Source: an uncultured Corynebacterium sp. (GTDB lineage: Bacteria > Actinomycetota > Actinomycetes > Mycobacteriales > Mycobacteriaceae). From it: DNA of 14,413 bases. The notes below the pieces were generated by a model. It made no database searches and was not told the origin of the DNA. It saw only the letters and a list, made by a program, of their open reading frames with translations. Shown piece after piece: positions 1 to 6,156 of the stretch. The position numbers and the translations under genes were made by a program. Positions within the stretch are counted from its first letter, which is position 1. The number at the start of each line of letters is the position of its first letter. The stretch lies in contig NZ_CALUAK010000064.1 of NCBI RefSeq assembly GCF_943914015.1, positions 1-14,413 of the forward strand, given 5' to 3'.

Positions 1-541
1 CTTCCACCGGGACCCGATCCAGCTTGAGAGCAATGAGCTCCTCGATTCCCCGGTCGGTGAAGTCATCGGTGATCACCGTCGTCTTTGGATTAATCCCCGT
101 GAGGTCGGCATCGCCGACAGCAAGGACGGTGTGGGCACCAAGGCGCCCCAGCTCATCAATGATGCCCTGACGGTTTTCCGGGGTCATCCGAAACATCGGC
201 GCATAAGACGCCACCGACAAGGAGGCCCCGCGGAGCTGTTCGTTCATCGTCGGGCCTGTGACAATTGCCGTCTCGGATTTTTCCAGGAACATCTGAGAGG
301 CGGAAACGCCGGAGAAATCCTCGTCGGACAGCACGTGCGGCGTCGTGGGGAACCGCTCATCCACTGTCTTCGACGTGTTCCGGGCCTTCGCCTCAGCAAA
401 CAGTCCCGTGGGTTGTGCTTGAGTGGTCGTTTCCGCAGCAGAATCGCCACCATCGGACGCACACCCGGTCAGGGCTACACCAGCGACGAGGATGGTGGAT
501 ACAACGAGGGCAAGGTTTCTACGGACGGACAAAGACCGCAC
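1..541 (-). CDS. Secreted lipoprotein, partial (3' end outside window); possibly cell-wall-binding-repeat type
   Basis: Reading leftwards from a GTG at 541, the frame is open for 180 codons to the window edge. The N-terminus is a clear lipoprotein signal peptide: a basic stretch (RR at residues 7-8), a hydrophobic core at about 10-24, and a lipobox ALTGC ending at Cys27, which would be lipidated outside the membrane. A Ser/Thr/Ala-rich linker follows, then a soluble domain with the segments FLEKSETAIVTGP and LGAHTVLAVGDADLTG. These have the alternating hydrophobic pattern of secreted cell-wall-binding-repeat proteins; that family guess is tentative. A TGA lies two codons upstream in frame, so the start is GTG at 541 or TTG at 532. 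TTG has an AAAGG 8 bases upstream; GTG has the purines directly against it. No function can be stated beyond surface-anchored lipoprotein. The missing C-terminus limits the call. Confidence 0.75.
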   Translation of the reverse strand, partial: MRSLSVRRNLALVVSTILVAGVALTGCASDGGDSAAETTTQAQPTGLFAEAKARNTSKTVDERFPTTPHVLSDEDFSGVSASQMFLEKSETAIVTGPTMNEQLRGASLSVASYAPMFRMTPENRQGIIDELGRLGAHTVLAVGDADLTGINPKTTVITDDFTDRGIEELIALKLDRVPVE

Positions 542-688
542 CTTTCACAAATAAGACCACCGACAGGGACGACCGGCGGGCAAAACCAAAACGAAAACAA
601 CTATTCCACGGTGCCAAAATTACGCGGAAATAGCAACCATGCAGCGCGTAAGCGTGACCGGCTACGGCGACGAGAGACGTCGAGAAGC

Positions 689-720
689 AAAAAGGACCGA
701 CGAACAAAAGTCGCCGGCCC
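689..720 (-). terminator. Intrinsic terminator of the DUF262 gene
   Basis: On the minus strand the arms GGGCCGGCGA (720-711) and TCGTCGGTCC (703-694) pair over 10 bp, including two G-U wobbles. The loop is 7 bases and a run of five T follows (693-689). It begins 14 bases after the DUF262 stop and is oriented to end that transcript ahead of the lipoprotein gene. Confidence 0.85.
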
Positions 721-734
721 TTCGTGCGTGCCGC

Positions 735-2540
735 TTACTTCAAGAAAGCGTCTGGGCCTTCGAAGCCACCGCGGAGGTCAGACTCATCCACATCGTGGAT
801 GACCTCCTTGCCCATGGCTTCCTCAACCATCTTCACAAACCGCTCGCGACGATCGGCGAAGAACTTGAACGGCTCACCCGCCTGGAGGAGCTCCGGATCC
901 AGCAGGTGCGTTGCCAGCACCTTGTTGAACTGGGTCTGATCCATGAGGGACTTGCCCATCAGGCGTGCCAGGTACCGGGCAGGCGAGGTACCGGCGCGCA
1001 CAACCTCGGTACGTCGAGCCATCGGCGTGAGGTTGAGGACGGACTCTTCCAGAACACGCTCCACGCCATTTTCTTCACACCAGGCACCAGGGAAGATCGT
1101 GTGGAAACCGGTCTTCATCTCAAAGAAGGTGTGCTCCGTGAACGGCTCGCCTGTGCGCCAGTCACGCGCGCCACGCGCCATAAGCAGCGTGTAAATCGCC
1201 TTGTGCACCGGCGATTCGCGGCCTACGGAGTACAGCCGGGACTCGTTGAACGTTGCAGACTCGACGGTTGCCGGCTCCGGAACAGACTCATCGCCCTCGG
1301 CACCGGCGCGCACCCAGCGCGTCACCTCATCGCAGTCATGTGCAATACGGGTGGTGAGCGAGTGGGAGCTGTACAGCTCACCGAAAACGCCAGACCAGAA
1401 CCAGCGGTTCATGCGGTCGACGGCATCCTGAGATTCGAAGACCTCAGGGGTATCGGACAGCAGAGCCAGAATAACGGTGATCGGGATGAGCTGCTTGGGG
1501 AACGGAATCTGCTCGGCCGTAAACATGCCACGAACCGTCACGAACTCTGCTGCGGACTTGATGCCCTTACGCACGGACTCAGCGGCAGGAATGTAATCGT
1601 CGAGGGTGAGGCGGAGAATATCCTCGCGGTGACCACACGCATGCCCCTTGTTAGCCGTTACGTACAGAGCAACGGCGGTGAGGAAATCGGTGCGGTCCAG
1701 ATCCTTGAATACCGGGTGTGCGGCAAGAATCGAGCGCGTGCGATCCCAATCTGCCTTCAGATCGAATTCCGGGTCTTCTGCCGCAAACACTGCGGTGAGC
1801 AGCTCGAAGACGTCCATTTGCAGGCCCGCGGAGTTAGCATGCGCGAAGATGGAGCCGATACCAGCCTGGGCGGTTTCGCGATCCAGGCGGATGACCGGGA
1901 TCTGGTAGCCGGCCAGTGGCTTGACCACCTTGTTGTTGAATTCCTTGACTTCCTGGCGCTGCATGTTGCCCGTGGAGGCCATATCCAGAAGCAAGTCTGT
2001 GACCTTGTCGGTCAGGAGGGTCGAGATCGGTACCGCGTTGGCCTCCAGGTAGGCCTCATTGTTGTCCAGCGGGAAATCGATCTGGGGCCCGAAGTGGCTG
2101 CGGACGTGGCCTTTTTCGTCCACGGAAAACACGGCCTCATCGGGGAGGATATCGGACCCGGCGACGCGGTTGAGGTCCACGAAGAAACGGCGCTTGATCG
2201 GCTTCGCGCGGGAATCCACCGTCTTCACAAAGCCGTCACCCTTAAGGGTGTGGTACAGCGAAGTGAGGCGCTGCTGGCCGTCGAGGAGCAGCAACCCAGG
2301 GTTGTCGTTGATATCCGGCGCACCGTCAACGGGGCGCGGGCGGAAGCGGATGGGGACGTGCCGCGTCTCCAGCGCCATGAGTGCTCCTACGGGGTAGCCG
2401 CGGAGGACCGTGACGACGAGCTCACGGATCGCATCGAGGTTCCATTTATATCCTCGCTGGAAATCCGGGAGCTGGAGATCACCTCGATCAATACGCGCGA
2501 AAAGATCGTGCAAACCGTAACTTGGTGTTGAAAAACCCAT
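735..2540 (-). CDS. DUF262 (GmrSD N-terminal-like) domain protein with degenerate C-terminal HNH-like region
   Basis: A 601-residue soluble protein. Its N-terminus carries the DUF262 hallmarks: LPDFQRGYKW at residues 24-33 and LLLDGQQRLTSLY at about 84-96, with the DGQQR signature at 87-91. In this family the domain is linked to nucleotide binding or hydrolysis and occurs in GmrSD-type restriction proteins and related anti-phage systems. The C-terminal part has the layout of the partner DUF1524/HNH-type region: FHTIFPGAW at 479-487, LNLTP at about 502-506 and a later SPARYL. However, the usual His-His before Ile-Phe-Pro reads His-Thr, so nuclease activity is uncertain. It starts 24 bases after the CDF stop and so probably shares its transcript. 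The ATG has only a weak GGG close upstream. A role in defence is inference: no partner restriction or modification gene is in the window. Confidence 0.8.
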   Translation of the reverse strand: MGFSTPSYGLHDLFARIDRGDLQLPDFQRGYKWNLDAIRELVVTVLRGYPVGALMALETRHVPIRFRPRPVDGAPDINDNPGLLLLDGQQRLTSLYHTLKGDGFVKTVDSRAKPIKRRFFVDLNRVAGSDILPDEAVFSVDEKGHVRSHFGPQIDFPLDNNEAYLEANAVPISTLLTDKVTDLLLDMASTGNMQRQEVKEFNNKVVKPLAGYQIPVIRLDRETAQAGIGSIFAHANSAGLQMDVFELLTAVFAAEDPEFDLKADWDRTRSILAAHPVFKDLDRTDFLTAVALYVTANKGHACGHREDILRLTLDDYIPAAESVRKGIKSAAEFVTVRGMFTAEQIPFPKQLIPITVILALLSDTPEVFESQDAVDRMNRWFWSGVFGELYSSHSLTTRIAHDCDEVTRWVRAGAEGDESVPEPATVESATFNESRLYSVGRESPVHKAIYTLLMARGARDWRTGEPFTEHTFFEMKTGFHTIFPGAWCEENGVERVLEESVLNLTPMARRTEVVRAGTSPARYLARLMGKSLMDQTQFNKVLATHLLDPELLQAGEPFKFFADRRERFVKMVEEAMGKEVIHDVDESDLRGGFEGPDAFLK

Positions 2541-2564
2541 GGCCCTAAATCTATCTTCTTTCGC

Positions 2565-3542
2565 CTAAGGATGCAGCTCGCCCTCGCACTTGGCGTGCTC
2601 AGGCGTCTCCATCTGGATGGTCGAATGGTCAATACCCATGTTTACTAGTTCGTCGTGGGCCGCGTCCAATACAGGGTGATGTGGGCCGTCGGCGACGATG
2701 TGGCAGGTTGCGAGGAGAGACTCCCCGTCGAGCGACCAGACGTGGAGGTCATGGACGGCAACCACGCCCGGGAGTTCCGCTAGCCGGTTCCTGACCGCTT
2801 TCACAGATACGGTCTCTGGCGCGCGCTCAATGAGCACACCGGCGGAGCTAAGTACGAGGCTCACCGCGCGCGGAACGATGATCAGCGCGATAAGGAGCGA
2901 CGCGATGGAATCCGCCGCAGTAAAGCCTGTGAGCTGGATTATCACACCGGCGACGATGACCGCCACGGAGCCCAGGAGGTCGCTCAACACGTGCAGAAAC
3001 GCACCCCGCACATTCATGGAGTCGCTGGCAGACCGGTTAAGGATGACGGCGGAGACGACGTTGGCCAGAAGACCGACGACCGCCACGACGAGCATGACGC
3101 CGGTGTGCACCTCCGGATCCGGCGCCATAAAACGCAAGATTGCCCGGATGATGATCCATACGCTGATGGCCAGCACGACAACCGCATTAATGAATGCTGC
3201 CAGCACCTCGAACCGCTTGTTGCCATAGGTCGCGCGCCCGGAGGCCTTCTTCTGCCCGTACCAACTGGCAACGAGTGCGAGGATGAGGCCTGCCGCGTCG
3301 GACAGCATGTGGGCGGCATCGGACAGAAGCGCGAGCGACCCGGATACGATGCCACCGACGACCTCAGCAATGAGAATCGTCACCGTCATCGCGCAGGCAA
3401 TGCCCAGCGCCCGCACGGACGCGCCCTCATGGTGGTGATGGTGGCCACGCCCTACCCCGTGACCATGCACGTGATCGTGGCCGTGCGCATGCGTGTGGTC
3501 ATGCGCCTGCACGTGGTCATGCGCATGGTTATGAGCTTCCAC
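2565..3542 (-). CDS. Cation diffusion facilitator (CzcD/ZitB-like) zinc/cation exporter
   Basis: A 325-residue inner-membrane exporter that would use the proton gradient to extrude Zn2+ or a similar divalent metal. The first 40 residues hold 17 histidines in HxH-type repeats, a cytoplasmic metal-binding tail typical of zinc CDFs. The membrane domain spans about 44-235, with two HxxxD metal-site motifs (H78/D82 and H184/D188); this HD-HD arrangement fits zinc. A C-terminal cytoplasmic domain at about 240-320 contains VVAVHDLHVWSLDGE, the conserved CDF regulatory fold. The GTG start at 3542 is supported by AGGAG five bases upstream. It lies 50 bases after the kinase-like gene and 24 bases before the DUF262 gene, so the three may be cotranscribed. 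No metal-responsive operator was recognised in the short gap. The family call is very secure; the exact metal is inferred. Confidence 0.95.
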   Translation of the reverse strand: MEAHNHAHDHVQAHDHTHAHGHDHVHGHGVGRGHHHHHEGASVRALGIACAMTVTILIAEVVGGIVSGSLALLSDAAHMLSDAAGLILALVASWYGQKKASGRATYGNKRFEVLAAFINAVVVLAISVWIIIRAILRFMAPDPEVHTGVMLVVAVVGLLANVVSAVILNRSASDSMNVRGAFLHVLSDLLGSVAVIVAGVIIQLTGFTAADSIASLLIALIIVPRAVSLVLSSAGVLIERAPETVSVKAVRNRLAELPGVVAVHDLHVWSLDGESLLATCHIVADGPHHPVLDAAHDELVNMGIDHSTIQMETPEHAKCEGELHP

Positions 3543-3592
3543 GGAATCTCCTAGCCCTCATACTTGAACTGCAAAACTAAGGATACCATTTC

Positions 3593-4183
3593 TTAGAAGT
3601 CGGACGTTTCGGCGACCCCGATAGTCTCGCTCGTCACATCCTGGCCATCGACGATGTACCGAGCGTTCGCCCACGGTTCCATCCGGTCGAGGAACGGGAT
3701 TTCCTCTTCTTGCCACTCATCAAAAAAGCGTGGATCCTCTCCCCTGTCAATGCACCGCTGTCGCTGCGCTTCCAGATTCCCTGCGACCCAGACGCTTGCC
3801 TCCCAGTCGAATTCGGGCCGGATGATGCCGGTGCCTTCGATAATGACTACCGGGGCGTCTGCGGGAACGCGAATGGATCCCGATCGGTTGTGGGAGATCC
3901 ATCCCGGTGGCCTGTAGTCCACGGCGCTTCCCTGCTCAAGCGGAGAAATAATGTTGCGCTGCAGCTCTTCGGCCCAGTCGAAACGACTGAAGTTCCAGGA
4001 CACGTCATCGACGTGCACTACCGCCGCGCCGATTTCGTCGGCGATCCATGCAGCTAGCGTCGACTTCCCCGCCCCTCCCCGCCCGTCGATGGCGATAAAG
4101 CGTGGCTTGTCACGCACGAGGTCGCGTACCCACCTGTGGAATTCCACGTCGGCAAAACTGTAGGTCGGCTCTTTGGTCTCCAT
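3593..4183 (-). CDS. Uridine-kinase-like P-loop NTPase
   Basis: A 196-residue cytoplasmic protein with a Walker A motif IDGRGGAGKSTLA at residues 32-44 and an Asp pair (VHVDDVSW, about 57-64) where uridine/phosphoribulokinase-type enzymes place substrate and Mg2+ ligands. A later strand, VVIIEGTGII, resembles the Walker-B region, and QRQRCIDRGEDP resembles the lid. The length and order fit small actinobacterial proteins annotated as uridine kinase or (d)NMP kinase-like; the phosphate acceptor cannot be read from the sequence. ATG 4183 follows a TACGGT hexamer by six bases, so the mRNA may be leaderless. No well-spaced Shine-Dalgarno is present: GGGAG sits almost against the ATG. It is the first gene of the minus-strand run leading to the CDF exporter. 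Confidence 0.85.
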   Translation of the reverse strand: METKEPTYSFADVEFHRWVRDLVRDKPRFIAIDGRGGAGKSTLAAWIADEIGAAVVHVDDVSWNFSRFDWAEELQRNIISPLEQGSAVDYRPPGWISHNRSGSIRVPADAPVVIIEGTGIIRPEFDWEASVWVAGNLEAQRQRCIDRGEDPRFFDEWQEEEIPFLDRMEPWANARYIVDGQDVTSETIGVAETSDF

Positions 4184-4189
4184 GCTCCC

Positions 4190-4219
4190 ACCGTAGCGGT
4201 TACTAATTTTGCTTGTCGA
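4190..4219 (-). promoter_or_regulatory. Putative leaderless promoter of the kinase-like gene
   Basis: On the minus strand, TCGACA (4219-4214) matches the -35 consensus at five of six positions. It is followed after 18 bases by TACGGT (4195-4190), which fits the corynebacterial TAnnnT -10. Six bases separate this from the ATG at 4183, so transcription should begin at or next to the start codon. Confidence 0.5.
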
Positions 4220-4232
4220 CGCCCCGTGGTAG

Positions 4233-4262
4233 CCCTCAGTTCTCTCCGGTCCCCCTCAGTTC
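4233..4262. repeat. Paired 10-bp direct repeat upstream of the kinase promoter
   Basis: CCCTCAGTTC occurs at 4233-4242 and again at 4253-4262 (GAACTGAGGG on the minus strand), exactly 20 bp apart, or two helical turns. The nearer copy ends 13 bases upstream of the -35 hexamer. Placement and phasing resemble an activator-binding site, but no regulator is identified. Confidence 0.4.
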
Positions 4263-4322
4263 CCCGTCGTAGCATACTTCCTTGGAACTCAAGTGGGGCA
4301 CATACGAACAGAACCAGCACGG

Positions 4323-4399
4323 GGCCGCATGCGAAGCCCAGCAGGCCGTACAAGCCGAGCTGGCCGAAGCAAGCCGGGCAGGCCGAAGCAAGCCGATTC
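4323..4399. repeat. Degenerate tandem repeat of about 19 bp
   Basis: Two nearly identical 19-bp units (4362-4380 and 4381-4399) share GGCCGAAGCAAGCCG. They are preceded by a weaker 18-bp copy (4344-4361) and a still weaker 21-bp one (4323-4343). The array fills the gap between the kinase-like gene and the ilvC terminator. Apart from this, the promoter, the direct repeat and the terminator, I see nothing in the 360-base gap 4184-4543. Confidence 0.55.
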
Positions 4400-4411
4400 C
4401 ACGGGCGGACT

Positions 4412-4454
4412 CACAACAAAAACACACCGCGCTGCGTAAAGCAACGCGGTGTGT
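4412..4454 (-). terminator. Intrinsic terminator of ilvC (end of ilvBNC operon)
   Basis: On the minus strand, ACACACCGCG (4454-4445) pairs perfectly over 10 bp with CGCGGTGTGT (4431-4422). The loop contains a further short TGC/GCA pairing. A T-rich tail (TTTTGTTGT) follows at 4421-4413. It lies about 90 bases after the ilvC stop and points the right way to end the operon. Confidence 0.9.
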
Positions 4455-4543
4455 GTGCAAAGGGTCGCTGCGAACTTCGCTGCCTATGCTGCTGCGAATT
4501 TCACTGCATATTACTGCATCTTAAAAGGTCCGCACCCTAACGA

Positions 4544-5560
4544 TTAATGAGCGGTCTCGTCCAGCGGGTTCTTGACCCAGCTCATGAGGTCACGCAGTTG
4601 AGCACCGGTCTTCTCGATCGGGTGCTCGGCGATCTTGGCGCGACGAGCTTCAAGATCCTTGTTGCCACCCTCAATGTTCTTGAGGAGCTGGCCGACGAAG
4701 GTGCCGTCCTGGATGTCCTTAAGGACGTCCTTCATCTTCTGCTTGACGGACTCATCGATGATGCGCGGGCCGGAGAGGTAGCCGCCGTACTCGGCGGTGT
4801 CGGAGATGGAGTAGTTCATGTTGCCGATGCCACCTTCATAGATGAGGTCAACGATGAGCTTCATCTCGTGCAGCACCTCGAAGTAGGCCATCTCCGGCTC
4901 GTAGCCGGCCTCGGTGAGAACCTCAAAGCCGGTCATGATGAGGCCTTCCAGACCACCACACAGGACGGCCTGCTCGCCGAACAGGTCGGTCTCCGTCTCA
5001 TCCTTGAAGGTGGTGGGGATAACGCCGGCGCGGGCGCCACCGATAGCAGCAGCGTAGCTCAGAGCGAGGTCGCGACCGTTGCCCTCCGGATCCTGCTCAA
5101 CAGCGATAAGCATGGGAACACCCTTGCCATCAACGAACTGGCGACGGACGAGGTGGCCCGGGCTCTTCGGGGCAACCATGCCCACGGTGATGGACGGATC
5201 TGGCTTGATGAGGTCGAAGTGGATGTTCAGACCGTGGCCGAAGAAGATGGCGTCGCCGGGGTTGAGGTTCGGCGCGATGTCATTCTTGTAGATCTCCGCC
5301 TGGGAGGTATCGGGAGCCAGGATGGCAACGACATCGGCCCACTTGGCAGCCTCGGCGTTGGACATAACGGTAAAGCCGGCTTCCTTGGCCTTAGCGGCGG
5401 ACTTAGAGCCTTCGCGCAGACCGACAACGACCTCAACGCCGGAATCGCGGAGGCACTTTGCGTGTGCGTGTCCCTGGGAGCCGTAGCCGATGACGGCAAC
5501 CTTGCGGCCTTGGATGATGGTCAGATCAGCGTCGTCGTCGTAGAGAACTTCGATAGCCAT
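4544..5560 (-). CDS. ilvC: Ketol-acid reductoisomerase (NADP+)
   Basis: A 338-residue class I enzyme, normal length for the family. It converts 2-acetolactate or 2-aceto-2-hydroxybutyrate to the dihydroxy acids of valine/leucine or isoleucine synthesis. The Rossmann motif GYGSQGHAHA is at 26-35. The following loop GLREGSKS (47-54) has the Arg and two Ser expected to bind the NADPH 2'-phosphate. His109 (FFGHG) and the acidic metal ligands D192, E196, E228 and E232 (DLFGEQ and FEVLHE) are present. The ATG at 5560 has AAAGGA about 12 bases upstream, a little distant. It is the last gene of the ilvBNC operon, 65 bases after ilvN, with a strong terminator behind it. That gap could also hold an internal promoter, but I saw no convincing one. 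Confidence 0.98.
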   Translation of the reverse strand: MAIEVLYDDDADLTIIQGRKVAVIGYGSQGHAHAKCLRDSGVEVVVGLREGSKSAAKAKEAGFTVMSNAEAAKWADVVAILAPDTSQAEIYKNDIAPNLNPGDAIFFGHGLNIHFDLIKPDPSITVGMVAPKSPGHLVRRQFVDGKGVPMLIAVEQDPEGNGRDLALSYAAAIGGARAGVIPTTFKDETETDLFGEQAVLCGGLEGLIMTGFEVLTEAGYEPEMAYFEVLHEMKLIVDLIYEGGIGNMNYSISDTAEYGGYLSGPRIIDESVKQKMKDVLKDIQDGTFVGQLLKNIEGGNKDLEARRAKIAEHPIEKTGAQLRDLMSWVKNPLDETAH

Positions 5561-5591
5561 TGTGTGTCAGTGTCCTTTCACGGATTGTGTT

Positions 5592-5609
5592 GGGGCTGGT
5601 AGTAGCCCC
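5592..5609. other. Short hairpin between ilvN and ilvC
   Basis: GGGGCT (5592-5597) and AGCCCC (5604-5609) can form a 6-bp stem with a 6-base loop in the untranslated stretch ahead of ilvC. No T-run follows on the minus strand, so it is not a terminator. It could stabilise or mark the end of a processed ilvC mRNA, or be incidental. Confidence 0.4.
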
Positions 5610-5625
5610 GAGTAGTAGTTGTAGT

Positions 5626-6156
5626 TTAGCTTTGTGGACGCAGTGATGGGGGCATCATCGTCCGTGGCCCACGGCCGAGGACGATTTGTCCGCATTGGAT
5701 GAGCTCCAGTATGCCGAAGGGCTCCAGAACGTCGAGGAGGGCTTTGAGCTTTGCTTCTCCACCAGTAGCCTCGATGATGACGGAATCACGTGCCACGTCG
5801 ATGACCCGAGCGCGAAACAGCTTGGCTGCATCCACCACCTGTGGCCGATTCGACGTGTCTGTGGACACCTTCACCATGAGGTAGCCACGTGCGATTGAGG
5901 ATTCCTCTTCAAAACGCACAACCTTGATCACGTTGATGAGCTTGTTGAGCTGTTTTGTGATCTGTTCAATATGTACCGCATCAGCCCACACAACAACAGT
6001 GATGCGGTTGAAACCGGGCACTTCTGTTTTTGCTGAGTTGATGGAGTGCATGGAGTACCCACGCCTAGTGAACATTCCCGAGACGCGGGACATGATGCCG
6101 TCGACGTCCTCCACGAGCACGGAGAGCGTGTGCATCGATTTTTCGCGGTTAGGCAT
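5626..6156 (-). CDS. ilvN: Acetolactate synthase small (regulatory) subunit
   Basis: A 176-residue regulatory subunit that binds IlvB, raises its activity and confers feedback inhibition by branched-chain amino acids. The N-terminal ACT domain (about 9-80) carries HTLSVLVEDVDGIMSRVSGM and later NRITVVVWAD. The Gly-Ile-Met segment in VDGIM corresponds to the Gly-Ile-Ile segment that sets valine sensitivity in C. glutamicum IlvN. The C-terminal half includes FRARVIDVARDSVIIEATG and EPFGILELIQCG. I chose ATG 6156 because GAGGAGGAG lies four bases upstream and the length then matches relatives of about 172 residues. An ATG at 6174 is possible but lacks this site. The chosen start overlaps the ilvB stop by 8 bases, consistent with translational coupling and 1:1 expression. 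Confidence 0.96.
   Translation of the reverse strand: MPNREKSMHTLSVLVEDVDGIMSRVSGMFTRRGYSMHSINSAKTEVPGFNRITVVVWADAVHIEQITKQLNKLINVIKVVRFEEESSIARGYLMVKVSTDTSNRPQVVDAAKLFRARVIDVARDSVIIEATGGEAKLKALLDVLEPFGILELIQCGQIVLGRGPRTMMPPSLRPQS

Noticed and set aside
639..2531. Long + strand open frame opposite the DUF262 gene
   Set aside because: No recognisable domain, low-complexity Arg/Val/Gly composition and no ribosome site. The minus strand carries clear DUF262 motifs.
3441..3540. CAT/GTG-rich short repeats that look like a tandem DNA repeat
   Set aside because: They are codons of the His-rich metal-binding tail of the CDF exporter, not an independent repeat.
4282..4524. Small + strand frame (80 codons, TTG start) in the gap after ilvC
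   Set aside because: No ribosome site or promoter, and it spans the tandem repeat and the ilvC terminator hairpin, so it is unlikely to be coding.
4547..5602. 351-codon + strand open frame opposite ilvC
   Set aside because: Antisense shadow of a conserved enzyme; no ribosome site and no motif.
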